Part shown: piece after piece, positions 43,167-52,618 of the stretch | Numbering within the stretch: position 1 is the stretch's first letter | Layout: every line of letters begins with the position of its first letter | DNA from: JSC-12 sp033764965 | GTDB taxonomy: Bacteria > Cyanobacteriota > Cyanobacteriia > Leptolyngbyales > Leptolyngbyaceae | Assembly: GCA_033764965.1 (NCBI GenBank) | Contig: JANRIN010000130.1 | Span: 1-64,000 of the forward strand | Length of the DNA: 64,000 nucleotides | Reading direction: 5' to 3' | Position numbers and translations under genes: made by a program | The notes under the pieces: model-generated | What the model was told of the DNA's origin: nothing | Databases searched by the model: none | The model's input: only the letters and a program-made list of their open reading frames with translations

Positions 43167-43931
43167 TTATCTGTATGTTGTCGGCACATACAAACGACCA
43201 TTACACAGTTGCACAACGGGCTGATTGGATTGGCGAATTAAGCCTTCATCATGAGTTGTGACAACGATCGTGATCCCGATCGCATTCAGCTTTTTCAAAA
43301 TTTTGATCACCTGCCAGGAGTTGTCTGCATCCAGATTGCCCGTTGGTTCATCTGCCAGCAAAATCGGTGGAGTGTTGACGATCGCCCTGGCAAGGCTAAC
43401 CCGTTGTTGCTCCCCACCTGATAGTTCTTCTGGAAAGCTGCTTGCTTTGTGGGGCAAACCCACCATTCTGAGCGCAGGCTGCAACCGACGCTCGATCTCT
43501 TGGCGACTGAACCCTTGCGCCCATAGGACAAACGCTACATTTTCGGCAACAGTGCGACGCGGAATTAGTTTATAGTCCTGGAATACAATCCCGATGCGGC
43601 GGCGCAGTTCTGCCAAGCGATCGCCTTGCAGCGTGCCCACATCAACGCCATCGACAATGACTTCTCCAGAGGACGCTTTCTCCTCGCCGTACAGCATTTT
43701 CAGCAGCGTAGATTTGCCCGATCCAGACGGACCCGTAATAAACAAAAAGCCTCCCCGACGGATTTCTAAATTGCCATCAATGAGCGCCTTAGAGCCGTTG
43801 CTGTAGGTTTTGCAAACGTCCCGCAATGTGACGATCGCCGCTTTTGGGTTGGACGATGCGGCTTCTGCGATCGGCTTTTCCGACACTGTAGCGGCAGAAT
43901 TCGCTGGAGAATTTGTCAAACGTTGCACCAT
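43167..43931 (-). CDS. ftsE: FtsE-like ABC ATPase
   Basis: 254 residues from ATG 43931; the open frame runs up to 44117 but that part does not look like FtsE. Walker A GPSGSGKST, Q-loop FQDYKLIPRRTVAENVAF (the LLP/LIP-R-T-V pattern is typical of FtsE), signature LSGGEQQRVSLARA, Walker B ILLADEPTGNLD, switch His TTHDEGL. FtsE with FtsX controls cell-wall hydrolases in division. No ftsX adjoins it, as the next gene is convergent. The N-terminal 25 residues are Ser/Ala-rich and not conserved. Confidence 0.85.
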   Translation of the reverse strand: MVQRLTNSPANSAATVSEKPIAEAASSNPKAAIVTLRDVCKTYSNGSKALIDGNLEIRRGGFLFITGPSGSGKSTLLKMLYGEEKASSGEVIVDGVDVGTLQGDRLAELRRRIGIVFQDYKLIPRRTVAENVAFVLWAQGFSRQEIERRLQPALRMVGLPHKASSFPEELSGGEQQRVSLARAIVNTPPILLADEPTGNLDADNSWQVIKILKKLNAIGITIVVTTHDEGLIRQSNQPVVQLCNGRLYVPTTYR

Positions 43932-44053
43932 ACAATCCGACAACTCAAGAACTTGCCATCCATTACAACACAGAAATTTCAGCTTGAAGCGGTGCCGCAA
44001 AACTTTTATAGTGATGTCGTCAGTCTCAAAACAACTCCCAGCTTCAATCAACG

Positions 44054-44581
44054 ATGCCCTCATCCCTGCTACTGACTTCGTTTGATATCTGGAAAACCCA
44101 TCATACTTCCAACGCATCCGATGATTTACTCAAAGAATTGCTGTTAAGAAATATCGTGGGTGAGCCGATTCAGTTACTTAGAAAATTGCCGGTGGATTTT
44201 GAATTGGCACCCAAACAAGTGATCGCAGCGATGGAGCGTTTGCAACCAAGGTTGCTAGTCTGCTGTGGCATGGCAGAGCGGCGATCGTATCTTTGTGTGG
44301 AGTCCAACGGCAAGTTTGAAAATGAAACTATTTATACGTCAGTTGATGTGCGAAAATTAGTCCAAGGCTTATTGTTTACCAGAGTCAGTCACAATGCGGG
44401 CGGGTTTGTTTGCAATCACACGTATTACTCAGTATTGAAGTATATTCAAACAACTCAAGTCGCCACACACTGTATTTTTGTTCATGTCCCATGTATCAAC
44501 TCAGAAAATTGTGCAGCGATCGTGGCTGATTTCTCAACGATCCTCACTCGCCTGCAAGCCTCTCATGCCCACACTCGCTGA
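44054..44581 (+). CDS. Peptidase C15 (pyroglutamyl peptidase) family protein
   Basis: 175 residues. The family removes N-terminal pyroglutamate from peptides. The triad is visible: Glu83 (CVESNGK), Cys120 (HNAGGFVCNHTYY, the nucleophile), His144 (FVHVPC). LVCCGMAERRSYL corresponds to the VGMAEGR block of Pcp, although with changes. Shorter than classical Pcp (about 210). Its 3' end overlaps the convergent vapC gene by 19 bases. Confidence 0.8.
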   Translation: MPSSLLLTSFDIWKTHHTSNASDDLLKELLLRNIVGEPIQLLRKLPVDFELAPKQVIAAMERLQPRLLVCCGMAERRSYLCVESNGKFENETIYTSVDVRKLVQGLLFTRVSHNAGGFVCNHTYYSVLKYIQTTQVATHCIFVHVPCINSENCAAIVADFSTILTRLQASHAHTR

Positions 44582-44946
44582 ATCGAGTACACAAACGCTG
44601 CATCAGTACTGACAATTGGCAAAGAATGATTCATTGCTTGAGAAATCAGGATGCGATCGAACGGATCACGATGATAAAGCGGAAGATTTCGTACTTGAAT
44701 TGTGTCTTTGAAAGAAATGGGCAGCACTAAAATATCTGAGTCCTCAAGGGTAGCTCCAATCGTTTCATAATCCTGCTGAAGTGATAATTTACCCAGTTGT
44801 AACTTAATTGCCATCTCCCAAAGACTGGCAATGCTGAGGTAGACAAGATCCGCAGTGTCGATAGTGATTCTTAAAGTATCTGGGAGCTTCAAGTCATTTT
44901 CGGTTAACCAGATAAAGGTATGAGTATCTATCAGAAAACTACTCAT
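44563..44946 (-). CDS. VapC-type PIN-domain toxin
   Basis: 127 residues with all PIN acidic residues: Asp7 (LIDTHTF), Glu44 (SLWEMAIK), Asp94/Asp97 (YHRDPFDRIL), Asp115 (VSTDAAF). Such toxins cleave tRNA or rRNA and pair with an upstream antitoxin. Its ATG overlaps the TGA of the antitoxin frame (44943-44945), the classical operon arrangement. That antitoxin frame contains an in-frame stop, so control of the toxin may be lost or altered. Confidence 0.9.
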   Translation of the reverse strand: MSSFLIDTHTFIWLTENDLKLPDTLRITIDTADLVYLSIASLWEMAIKLQLGKLSLQQDYETIGATLEDSDILVLPISFKDTIQVRNLPLYHRDPFDRILISQAMNHSLPIVSTDAAFVYSIQRVWA

Positions 44947-45173
44947 TCCATATATTCCTTAAAATCTTCAAGAGGTTCGTCAAAGTCGTCAGGTAGGAGC
45001 AAGACAAAAGTACCTTTTAAGATGCCAGATCGGCGCTTCTTCTGGGGTATCTTCTCTTCAGCATTTACATTTGAATAATTGTCAATTAAATATTTTGCTT
45101 AATGCAAAACCTCCTGCTTCAATGGCTCTGGCATTTGAGTAATTGTTCGTAAAATTTCTGCGTCTACCGTCAT
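44943..45173 (-). pseudogene. DUF2281-like antitoxin with in-frame stop
   Basis: From ATG 45173 the frame reads MTVDAEILRTITQMPEPLKQ, EVLH and then TAA (45099-45101). It continues in the same frame as AKYLIDNYSNVNAEEKIPQK and on to LLLPDDFDEPLEDFKEYME, ending with TGA overlapping vapC. This is a DUF2281-type antitoxin; the stop replaces a codon that is usually Tyr (LHYAEYL). One base change explains it. The frame is otherwise intact, so the mutation is recent, a sequencing error, or read through. Confidence 0.85.
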
Positions 45174-45445
45174 GATTTACGCTCCTTCTTTGCTCCTGCT
45201 AAAACATCACTGCAAATTCAGTTTGGCTTCCAACCACATTATTTTTCTAACAAAGTTTTAGAATCATTACTCCCATCAGGCTGCGTATCGAGTACTTCTA
45301 TCGTAAACAACTTTACTCTGATGAGCAGAGCTTCTTCTACTCAGCCCTCAGCCCTGTCTCGCCTCCCATTTTTTGCTTAACCAACCATTAGAGTAGTCTT
45401 CCTGTGGCAGTATAGAGGCTTGTTGATGAGGATGAGTGCCCCTTC

Positions 45446-46828
45446 ATGCTGTCGGTTTTATCGTCGTTAATTGTGGCGCAAGCTGCTCCCACCCCACCTC
45501 CTCCCAGTCAGGAAATTCGGGTAACGCAACCCGTGAGAGTGTTACCTGGGCGACTGGATGCCGTCCCCGTGTTCAACAGCAACAGCCCGGAACTGGTACT
45601 GACTGAAGGCATTTTGCTATCCACCTTTCCCCCAACGGGCAAACAGATTGCAACTGCTCACCTCAATGTTCCCTTCAATGGACGGTTTGATGTGTTCGCG
45701 CACCACATCGCCAGAGCACCCCAGCCAGATGACTTACGCACCTTGTACCTGGGAATTTTGATGCACAATCCAGGGGCGCAACCTGTCACGATAGACATTT
45801 TGCAAGCCGCCAGCTACCTCAGCCAACCCGATGCCCCCTTTGTTACCCTGCCGCCCTATGTCGAGAATGCTGCGGGAACGGTGTTTGCCGGACCGGGAAG
45901 CCGCGCCATGCTGGATGTGTTGCGGGGTAAACGGCAGGCAGACTTCCCAGCGCAAATTGTGATTCCGCCAAGAACCAGTCGGATGTTGATGAACTTGCCC
46001 ATTCCAGTCAGAACACTGAATCCACCTTTGAACGGACGATCGTCCCTCATTCGTGCCCGCAGCAGTGCCCCTATTTACATGGCAAGTTTGGCAAAGTTCG
46101 CGCCTACGGATGTAGCAGGCAATGAGCGATCGCCCACGGTGGAAGAGTGGCAAGCGTTGCTAGAAACCAGTGGACTGGCAACGCCACGGGACAAAACCCC
46201 CACTCCCCCCGACCAGGCAAAAGGTCAAATTATCTATGGACGAGTGGCAGGGGTAGCGACAGGATCTCGCTGGACGGCTCAAGTGGTTGATCCGCCCGGA
46301 ATTCAACCCAACGATCCTGATACCTGGTATCTCTCGACTCCAGCCACAGGACAGGCATTCTCCTATGGGCTGAGTACCCTGCTGGGCGGCACGTTGGGAA
46401 CCAATCAGGTGCAAACGGCAAACATGGTGGCACGCTATCCTGACACGGCGTATCAGGCGCATGGCAACTACGCGATCGAGTACAACCTCACCTTGCCCCT
46501 GCGGAATCGCACCCCAAATACCCAACGTATTGCCGTCATGGTAGAAACGCCGATTAAAGAAAATCAACCCAAAAATGAACAGTTGCGTTTTCTGGTTCCA
46601 CCGGCGCGGCAAGTCTTTTTCCGGGGAACCATACGGCTACGCTATAGCGACGATCGCGGCTTACCCCAAACTCGCTATGTGCATTTAGTGCAACAACGCG
46701 GACAGCAAGGTTTACCCCTGATTGAAATGACCCTGAAACCGGATGAGCGCCGCTTGGTCAGTTTCGATTTTCTGTATCCGCCCGATTCCACCCCACCACA
46801 GATCTTGACAATCAAAAACCTGGATTAA
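45446..46828 (+). CDS. DUF3370 protein, exported
   Basis: 460 residues. N-terminal LSVLSSLIVAQAAPTPPPP looks like a signal peptide with cleavage near AQA. The body is the DUF3370 domain, known almost only in cyanobacteria: QPVRVLPGRLDAVPVFNS, LVLTEGILLSTFPPTGKQI, FDVFAHHI, and later RTLYLGILMHNPG. The function is unknown; an envelope or carbohydrate-linked role is possible. It starts a compact set of three genes (DUF3370, DUF4340, purU) spaced 2-3 bases apart. Confidence 0.88.
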   Translation: MLSVLSSLIVAQAAPTPPPPSQEIRVTQPVRVLPGRLDAVPVFNSNSPELVLTEGILLSTFPPTGKQIATAHLNVPFNGRFDVFAHHIARAPQPDDLRTLYLGILMHNPGAQPVTIDILQAASYLSQPDAPFVTLPPYVENAAGTVFAGPGSRAMLDVLRGKRQADFPAQIVIPPRTSRMLMNLPIPVRTLNPPLNGRSSLIRARSSAPIYMASLAKFAPTDVAGNERSPTVEEWQALLETSGLATPRDKTPTPPDQAKGQIIYGRVAGVATGSRWTAQVVDPPGIQPNDPDTWYLSTPATGQAFSYGLSTLLGGTLGTNQVQTANMVARYPDTAYQAHGNYAIEYNLTLPLRNRTPNTQRIAVMVETPIKENQPKNEQLRFLVPPARQVFFRGTIRLRYSDDRGLPQTRYVHLVQQRGQQGLPLIEMTLKPDERRLVSFDFLYPPDSTPPQILTIKNLD

Positions 46829-46830
46829 CC

Positions 46831-47487
46831 ATGAAGCTTCAACGGACCCCGATGATTCTGATTACGATCGCTGCCTTGCTGGGCGGAGTCGTGTTTTTGG
46901 TTGAACTGCAAAAGAATCCTACTCAAGAAGAAACGCAATCGGCTGACAAAAAACTGTTTCCCTTTCAAGAATCAGACATTCAAGCATTTACCTTGCAAAC
47001 TCCTGTGTTTCGGCGATCGTTTGTCAAAGTCCCCACCAGCCAACCGTCTGCCAAGGCTGGCTCCCAAACCCCATCCCCGGTTCCTCAAATTTGGCAAATG
47101 ACGGCTCCCGAAAAAGCGATCGCCAGCGAAGGTTCCATCGCTTTTTTACTGAACTTGATTGGCACAGGCACCAGCGAAAAGACACTGACGATTCCAGTTA
47201 GCCGATTAGCTGAATTCGGTCTAGACCAACCCCAAGCCACGATCGACATCACATTGAGCAATCAGAAAAAACATCGTCTAGTATTAGGCGATCCCGACTT
47301 CAACCGCAGTTTTCTGTATGCTCAAGTCGATCCACCCGCCAAACCGGAGTCAGACCAAACCATTCATCTGGTGTCCCTGGACTTTGAAAACGCTGTGAAC
47401 CGTCCCATCTCCGAGTGGAAACAACAAGCCGCCGACAAACCCACCCTCCCCCAACCCCCAACCCCTAATCCCCAACCCCCCAAATAA
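46831..47487 (+). CDS. DUF4340 protein
   Basis: 218 residues with a single N-terminal TM (MILITIAALLGGVVFLV) followed by an extracytoplasmic DUF4340 domain: KLFPFQESDIQAFTLQTP, IAFLLNLIGTG, RLAEFGLDQPQATIDI, LVLGDPDFNRSFLYAQVD. The C-terminal PTLPQPPTPNPQPPK is encoded by the CCCCAACCCCTAATCCCC low-complexity DNA found between genes in many cyanobacteria, so the end of the gene has taken in repeat DNA. It starts 2 bases after the DUF3370 stop. Confidence 0.85.
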   Translation: MKLQRTPMILITIAALLGGVVFLVELQKNPTQEETQSADKKLFPFQESDIQAFTLQTPVFRRSFVKVPTSQPSAKAGSQTPSPVPQIWQMTAPEKAIASEGSIAFLLNLIGTGTSEKTLTIPVSRLAEFGLDQPQATIDITLSNQKKHRLVLGDPDFNRSFLYAQVDPPAKPESDQTIHLVSLDFENAVNRPISEWKQQAADKPTLPQPPTPNPQPPK

Positions 47488-47489
47488 CG

Positions 47490-48344
47490 ATGTCCAGCCC
47501 AACCGCCACCCTGCTCATTTCCTGCCCCGATCAAAAAGGACTAGTCGCGAAGTTCGCCAATTTTATCTATGCCAATGGGGGCAATATCATTCACGCCGAT
47601 CAGCACACTGACTTTTCCGTGGGGCTACTGCTGACTCGGTTGGAGTGGCAGCTAGAGGGATTCAATTTACCGCGTGAAATCATTGGTGCAGCCTTTAACG
47701 CGATCGCTCAACCCTTGCAAGCCAACTGGGAACTCCACTTTTCCGACACCATTCCACGCATTGCCGTTTGGGTCAGTAAACAAGATCATTGCTTGTTTGA
47801 CTTAATCTGGCGACATCGAGCCGGAGAACTTCACGCAGAAATTCCCTTGATCTTGAGTAACCATCCAAACCTGGAAGAAATTGCTCAACAATTCAATATT
47901 GACTATGAATATATCCCAGTTAGCAAAGAAACAAAAGAACAGCAAGAACTCAAACAATTAGAGATTTTAGATGAATATCAAATCAACCTAGTAGTCCTGG
48001 CAAAATATATGCAAGTCTTGAGTCCAAACTTTCTAGCGAAATTTCCAACCGTAATTAATATTCACCATTCTTTTTTGCCTGCCTTTGCTGGAGCAAACCC
48101 TTATCATCGGGCTTACGATCGCGGAGTTAAAATCATCGGTGCCACGGCTCATTATGCCACAGTTGATTTAGATGAAGGTCCCATTATCGAGCAAGATGTG
48201 GTGCGAGTCAGCCATCGGGATAGCGTCGATGATTTGATTCGGAAAGGCAAAGATTTGGAGCGGGTTGTCTTGGCGCGAGCGGTGCGGTTGCATTTGCAAA
48301 ATCGAGTGTTAGTCTATGGTAATCGCACGGTGGTATTTGGTTAA
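47490..48344 (+). CDS. purU: Formyltetrahydrofolate deformylase
   Basis: 284 residues. Hydrolyses 10-formyl-THF to formate and THF, feeding formate to purine synthesis and balancing one-carbon pools. N-terminal ACT domain (LLISCPDQKGLVAKFANFIY, NIIHADQHTDF), then the formyltransferase domain with INIHHSFLPAFAGANPYHRA, GVKIIGATAHYAT and DLDEGPIIEQDV holding the catalytic Asn/His/Asp. Three bases after the DUF4340 stop; its 3' end overlaps the convergent GGDEF gene by 4 bases. Confidence 0.95.
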   Translation: MSSPTATLLISCPDQKGLVAKFANFIYANGGNIIHADQHTDFSVGLLLTRLEWQLEGFNLPREIIGAAFNAIAQPLQANWELHFSDTIPRIAVWVSKQDHCLFDLIWRHRAGELHAEIPLILSNHPNLEEIAQQFNIDYEYIPVSKETKEQQELKQLEILDEYQINLVVLAKYMQVLSPNFLAKFPTVINIHHSFLPAFAGANPYHRAYDRGVKIIGATAHYATVDLDEGPIIEQDVVRVSHRDSVDDLIRKGKDLERVVLARAVRLHLQNRVLVYGNRTVVFG

Positions 48345-50569
48345 TTTTGGATGGCAAATTGGTAGCGATTTTTTCCGTGTTGCTTTGCCTGATACATGGC
48401 GTTATCTGCCTCTTTCAGCAACATTTCTACAGCCTGGGCGTGGTGGGGATACAGGCTGATGCCAATGCTACTGGTGACGACGATCGTATCGTTTTCTAAT
48501 ACGAAGGGCTGAGTCAGGGTGCTGAGTACTTTTTCGGCAACTCTTGCCGCATCCTGGGCACTCGGAATCGCTGGCAGAATCACCGTGAATTCGTCTCCTC
48601 CCAGGCGAGACACCGTATCACTGCCACGCAAACATCCGCTCAATCGGATTGCCACAGTCTTTAAAACCCAATCTCCCACATCATGCCCTTTGGAGTCATT
48701 AATTTCCTTAAATCCGTCCAAATCGAGAAATAAAAGCCCGACCAGTTGATCCCGATCGGCAGCCCATTGAATCGCTTGCTCCAGACGGTCATAAAATAAC
48801 TTGCGGTTGGGCAATCCGGTGAGGGAGTCGTGATGGGCAAAATGACTGAGTTGGCTGGCGGATTTTTGTAACTCGGCATTGGAACGAATGAGTTCTGCGG
48901 CAGTGCGTTTCAACTCCTCTTCCATGCGTTTGCGTTCAGTAATGTCACGAATGATTCCCACCAAGAATAAATTTCCTGCGGCATCCCGGTGCAGCGATCG
49001 CTTAGTTTCCGTATAGTGGGCAACTCCGTTCGTATCTGTAAATAGCTCCTCATTTTGATGCGCCTCCCCTGTGGTAAAAACCAATTCATCGTAGTAGTGG
49101 AAGGCTTCGGCTTCTTGTTGGGAAAAAACGTCGTAGCCCGATCGCTCCAGTAGGGCTTCGCGGGGTTGGCGCAAGAGATGCGAAAAGGCTTCGTTGAGCA
49201 CAATCCAGCGATGCGTCCGATCTTTCACATAAATTGGGTCGGGAATGGTGTTGATGATTGTGCTCAAAAACTCCTTTGAGCGGCGCAATTCCTCCTCGGA
49301 GCGGGCGATGTGGGCAGTAATCACGATCGCCGACCCTGCAATCGCGATCAATGGCGGAATCACAGGGATCCAGGTGCCCTGAATCAAAGCGTACAGCCCA
49401 ATTGCCACAATTGCCGCCCCCGATGCCCCGATCGCCAGCAAGGAAAATTTGAACGATCGCAGTTTCCAACTGATGATGGCACCTACCCACGCCCAAAGAC
49501 AAACCCACGCCCATTCCAGGGGTTCCGCCCAACTTGTGATCAAGGGTCGCTGCTCCTGAGCCGCATTAATAATCTGGCTCACAATATTGGCGTGTAGCTC
49601 AACTCCAGGTATCGGTTGGGGCGCTCCCACTAAATGACTGCTGTAGGACATCAACGCAAAATCGTTAGTGCTGATAGCGGTGTAACCAATTAAAACAATG
49701 CGATCGCGGAACACTTCCGGCGGGACTTTTCCCTGCATCACGTCCGCCATCGAAACGTAATGAAACGAATTGGCTGGTCCGCGAGGATTCATCAATATTT
49801 GATAGCCCCCCGCGTCAGCATATACATAGGATCCATCATTGGGTGTGAAGCGCCGAAAAATAGCCTCCCCCAATTGCAAAAATCCCGTTTGATCCCTGGC
49901 AGTTTTGGCTTCAATTCCCTCTTTTTGTAAATACCGAAGTGCTAAAACCAGGGCAAAGCTAGGACGGGCATCCTGGGTTTCATCCTCAAAAAAATACAAT
50001 AACCCCCGTCGCACTTTGTCATCGGCATCATGCACGATGTTGTTGAATCCAACTTGGAATTTGGATAATGCAGCGGGTGGCGGAATGTTAGGACCGTCTT
50101 CATCGCCAATGTGCTCGATGCCCACTAAGTTAGGCGTAGTTTTGAACAGTTGGTTCAGGGCTTGATGTCCAGGTTCGACGGGAAGATCGCGATAAATATC
50201 CAGTCCAATAACGCGAGGTTTGGTTTGCTTCAGCTTGTTAATCAATGCAGCCATTTGCCCATCAGGAATGGGGAACTGCCCAACCTGTCTTAGATCGGGT
50301 TCATCAATCCCCACAATGACAATGCGGTGATCAGGTTGATTCGCGGGGCGCGATCGAATGAGTTGATCATACGCTGCCAATTCCCAGCTTTGGAGCAAGC
50401 CCGCCAGTCTGACAGCAACAATGCAACCTGTTACCCCCAAAGAGGTCAAAAAAATTCGCTGCGTCCCCCAGCGACGTGATTTCAAGAATTTCCAGGCATG
50501 AGTTGGGCGATCGCCAAGGTGCATGATAATTTTCAGGGTAACGAGAAAGACAATATTCTGTGAATTCAC
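48341..50569 (-). CDS. CHASE2-PAS-GGDEF diguanylate cyclase
   Basis: 742 residues. An extracytoplasmic CHASE2 domain (about 55-330; LLQSWELAAYDQLIRSRP, VIVGIDEPDL) lies between TM segments; three TM helices follow (about 335-410). Then PAS (FLSTIINTIPDPIYVKDRTH) with PAC, and GGDEF (HDSLTGLPNRKLFYDRLEQA, RLGGDEFTVIL). There is no EAL domain, so it should make cyclic-di-GMP in response to an outside signal. The start is uncertain: GTG 50569 or ATG 50524. Diverges from the DNA ligase gene. Confidence 0.9.
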   Translation of the reverse strand: MNSQNIVFLVTLKIIMHLGDRPTHAWKFLKSRRWGTQRIFLTSLGVTGCIVAVRLAGLLQSWELAAYDQLIRSRPANQPDHRIVIVGIDEPDLRQVGQFPIPDGQMAALINKLKQTKPRVIGLDIYRDLPVEPGHQALNQLFKTTPNLVGIEHIGDEDGPNIPPPAALSKFQVGFNNIVHDADDKVRRGLLYFFEDETQDARPSFALVLALRYLQKEGIEAKTARDQTGFLQLGEAIFRRFTPNDGSYVYADAGGYQILMNPRGPANSFHYVSMADVMQGKVPPEVFRDRIVLIGYTAISTNDFALMSYSSHLVGAPQPIPGVELHANIVSQIINAAQEQRPLITSWAEPLEWAWVCLWAWVGAIISWKLRSFKFSLLAIGASGAAIVAIGLYALIQGTWIPVIPPLIAIAGSAIVITAHIARSEEELRRSKEFLSTIINTIPDPIYVKDRTHRWIVLNEAFSHLLRQPREALLERSGYDVFSQQEAEAFHYYDELVFTTGEAHQNEELFTDTNGVAHYTETKRSLHRDAAGNLFLVGIIRDITERKRMEEELKRTAAELIRSNAELQKSASQLSHFAHHDSLTGLPNRKLFYDRLEQAIQWAADRDQLVGLLFLDLDGFKEINDSKGHDVGDWVLKTVAIRLSGCLRGSDTVSRLGGDEFTVILPAIPSAQDAARVAEKVLSTLTQPFVLENDTIVVTSSIGISLYPHHAQAVEMLLKEADNAMYQAKQHGKNRYQFAIQN

Positions 50570-50774
50570 TAGGATCTAGGTTGCCCTAAATGCAAGAGAC
50601 AGTAACTCCACATAAGGGTAATTACTGGTAAATGCACCTGTTCTTATTTTCCTTAATCAGATTCTTAAGCATGAAGATGCCCCGAAATTGCTCATTCTGT
50701 CAACGTTGTGCAGAAGCTATGCTGAACACATCCCCCCTGTTAGTCGCTCCATTACGAACCTCACTGCTGCTGTT

Positions 50775-52379
50775 ATGAAACGGTTTACTCAACTTTTTCA
50801 CGCGATCGACTCCACAACTTCCACCAATGAAAAAGTGTATGCACTACAACAATACTTTCAGCAGGAGGCTCCCGCCAATGCTGTCTGGGCGCTATACCTA
50901 CTGTTGGGCAAAACTCGCAAACGATTAATCACATCCCGGATTCTGCGAGACGTATTTCTTCAAATCTCGGATATTCCAGAGTGGTTATTTGCCGATTGCT
51001 ATGCTCATGTGGGAGATTCTGCGGAAGTGATCGCGTTGCTGCTGGCAGACGGACTCTCAGCAACAGCAACCCAAACCGACATCCCACTGCATCGTTGGAT
51101 GGAAGACATCATTCCCCAGGTAAAGGCTGTGGAGTCAGAGGTAGCACTGAAAGAGCTGATCATGTCCTGGTGGTTCTCTTTGAATGCGGTGGAAGTTTTT
51201 GTGTTGAATAAGGTACTGACGGGAGCCTTTCGCGTTGGGGTATCCAGCAAGTTAGTGATCAAAGGCTTATCAGCCGCCTCTGGCATTGAGGAAGCGGTGC
51301 TGGCACATCGGTTAATGGGAGAATTTGAACCCACGATCGAGTTCTATACCCAATTAATCCATGCTCAGGAGGCAGCGAAATCCCCCAGCCAGCCCTACCC
51401 ATTTTTTCTGGCAGCTCAACTAGAAGAAGACCGATTTGCGGCAGAAACCTGCGATCAATGGCAGGCAGAGTGGAAGTGGGATGGTATTCGCGCTCAAATT
51501 ATTCGCCGAAATGGGCAACTGTTTATCTGGTCCCGGGGTGAAGATTTGATTACTGATCAATTTCCCGAACTGGCACCGGTTTTCATGGAACTCCCCGACG
51601 GGCTGGTGTTTGATGGCGAGATCCTATGCTGGAAGGACGATCGCCCCATGAACTTCAATGCCCTCCAAAAGCGATTAGGGCGAAAAAAGCTCACGCCTAA
51701 AGTCTTACAGGAAAACCCAGTTCACTTCATTGCCTACGATTTGCTGGAGTATCAAGGGCAAGACATCCGGGAAAAACCCTTGCGCGATCGCCGTCTCCTG
51801 CTGGTTGAAACGCTACAAACCACCGATCCAAAAATCATTACCCTCTCTAAAACAGTCGCGTTTGCCTCCTTACAGGAGTTGCGATCGTTGCGGGAACAAT
51901 CTCGCCAGCATGGAGCCGAAGGTCTGGTGATTAAGGCTCTGGATAGCCCTTACCTGGTGGGTCGAAAGCGGGGCTATTGGTGGAAGTACAAGGTCGAGCC
52001 AATGACCCTGGATGCCGTGTTGATTTACGCTCAGGCAGGCAGCGGCAAACGAGCCAATTTGTTTACGGACTACACCTTTGCCCTTTGGAAAGGAGCAGAA
52101 TTGGTGCCCTTTGCCAAAGCCTACTCTGGTTTAGATAACAAGGAAATTGATGAATTGGATAAGTGGATCCGCAAACACACGATCGAAAAGTTCGGTCCGG
52201 TGCGATCAGTCGAACCTATTCACGTCTTTGAAATTGGGTTTGAGGGGATCTCGCAATCTAATCGCCATAAATCCGGAATTTCCGTGCGCTTTCCCCGCAT
52301 TCTTCGCTGGCGTAAAGACAAACCAGCCCCAGAAGCAGACACGATCGAGTCTGCAATGCAGCTATTAACCTTGAATTAA
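50775..52379 (+). CDS. ATP-dependent DNA ligase
   Basis: 534 residues from ATG 50775 (the frame opens at 50688). N-terminal DNA-binding domain, adenylation domain with the nucleotidyl-lysine at Lys234 in EWKWDGIRAQ (KxDG motif), RGEDLIT, FDGEILCW, and a final OB domain ending FPRILRWRKDKPAPEADTI. It matches the stand-alone LigB-like ligases that occur with PdeM and an Lhr helicase as a DNA damage set. PdeM lies 4 kb downstream, but no Lhr or MBL exonuclease is present here. Codon and HIP1 content are normal. Confidence 0.92.
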   Translation: MKRFTQLFHAIDSTTSTNEKVYALQQYFQQEAPANAVWALYLLLGKTRKRLITSRILRDVFLQISDIPEWLFADCYAHVGDSAEVIALLLADGLSATATQTDIPLHRWMEDIIPQVKAVESEVALKELIMSWWFSLNAVEVFVLNKVLTGAFRVGVSSKLVIKGLSAASGIEEAVLAHRLMGEFEPTIEFYTQLIHAQEAAKSPSQPYPFFLAAQLEEDRFAAETCDQWQAEWKWDGIRAQIIRRNGQLFIWSRGEDLITDQFPELAPVFMELPDGLVFDGEILCWKDDRPMNFNALQKRLGRKKLTPKVLQENPVHFIAYDLLEYQGQDIREKPLRDRRLLLVETLQTTDPKIITLSKTVAFASLQELRSLREQSRQHGAEGLVIKALDSPYLVGRKRGYWWKYKVEPMTLDAVLIYAQAGSGKRANLFTDYTFALWKGAELVPFAKAYSGLDNKEIDELDKWIRKHTIEKFGPVRSVEPIHVFEIGFEGISQSNRHKSGISVRFPRILRWRKDKPAPEADTIESAMQLLTLN

Positions 52380-52439
52380 GTGGCTCAGAATTACAGCGAT
52401 TCCCGATCGGGGCGAGTGCCCATCTTTCCCGATCCAAAT

Positions 52440-52602
52440 TATTTTCTCTAGTCTCCTAAGCCGTTTCAAGCTCTCTCTTTTGAAGCCTTCGGGTATTCTC
52501 TCGCAGATTATAGCGGTAGCCATGTGTAATCCGGCGAGAGCGAGTCAGAACGCCTACCCAGCATTAACTTTTCAGCTTTTTCCTTGTCCTCAGCGTTCTG
52601 AC
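52440..52602 (-). ncRNA. Dispersed structured element, copy B (HEARO/omega-RNA-like?)
   Basis: Read from 52602: GTCAGAACGC pairs perfectly with GCGTTCTGAC (52552-52543). Then CTCTCGC pairs with GCGAGAG, and CTTCAA pairs with TTGAA around an AGAGAGAGC loop. The first 25 bases and later blocks are the same as copy A (14060-14156). It begins 17 bases after the stop of the DUF2235 gene on the same strand. No ORF lies within it. The 3' boundary is approximate; GC-rich hairpins continue to about 52400. Confidence 0.55.
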
Positions 52603-52618
52603 CACAGCTACATCCAGA

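Noticed and set aside
43932..44117. N-terminal 62-residue extension of the FtsE-like protein
   Set aside because: This part has no similarity to FtsE, and most of it overlaps the start of the C15 peptidase gene region in antisense; ATG 43931 gives the usual FtsE length.
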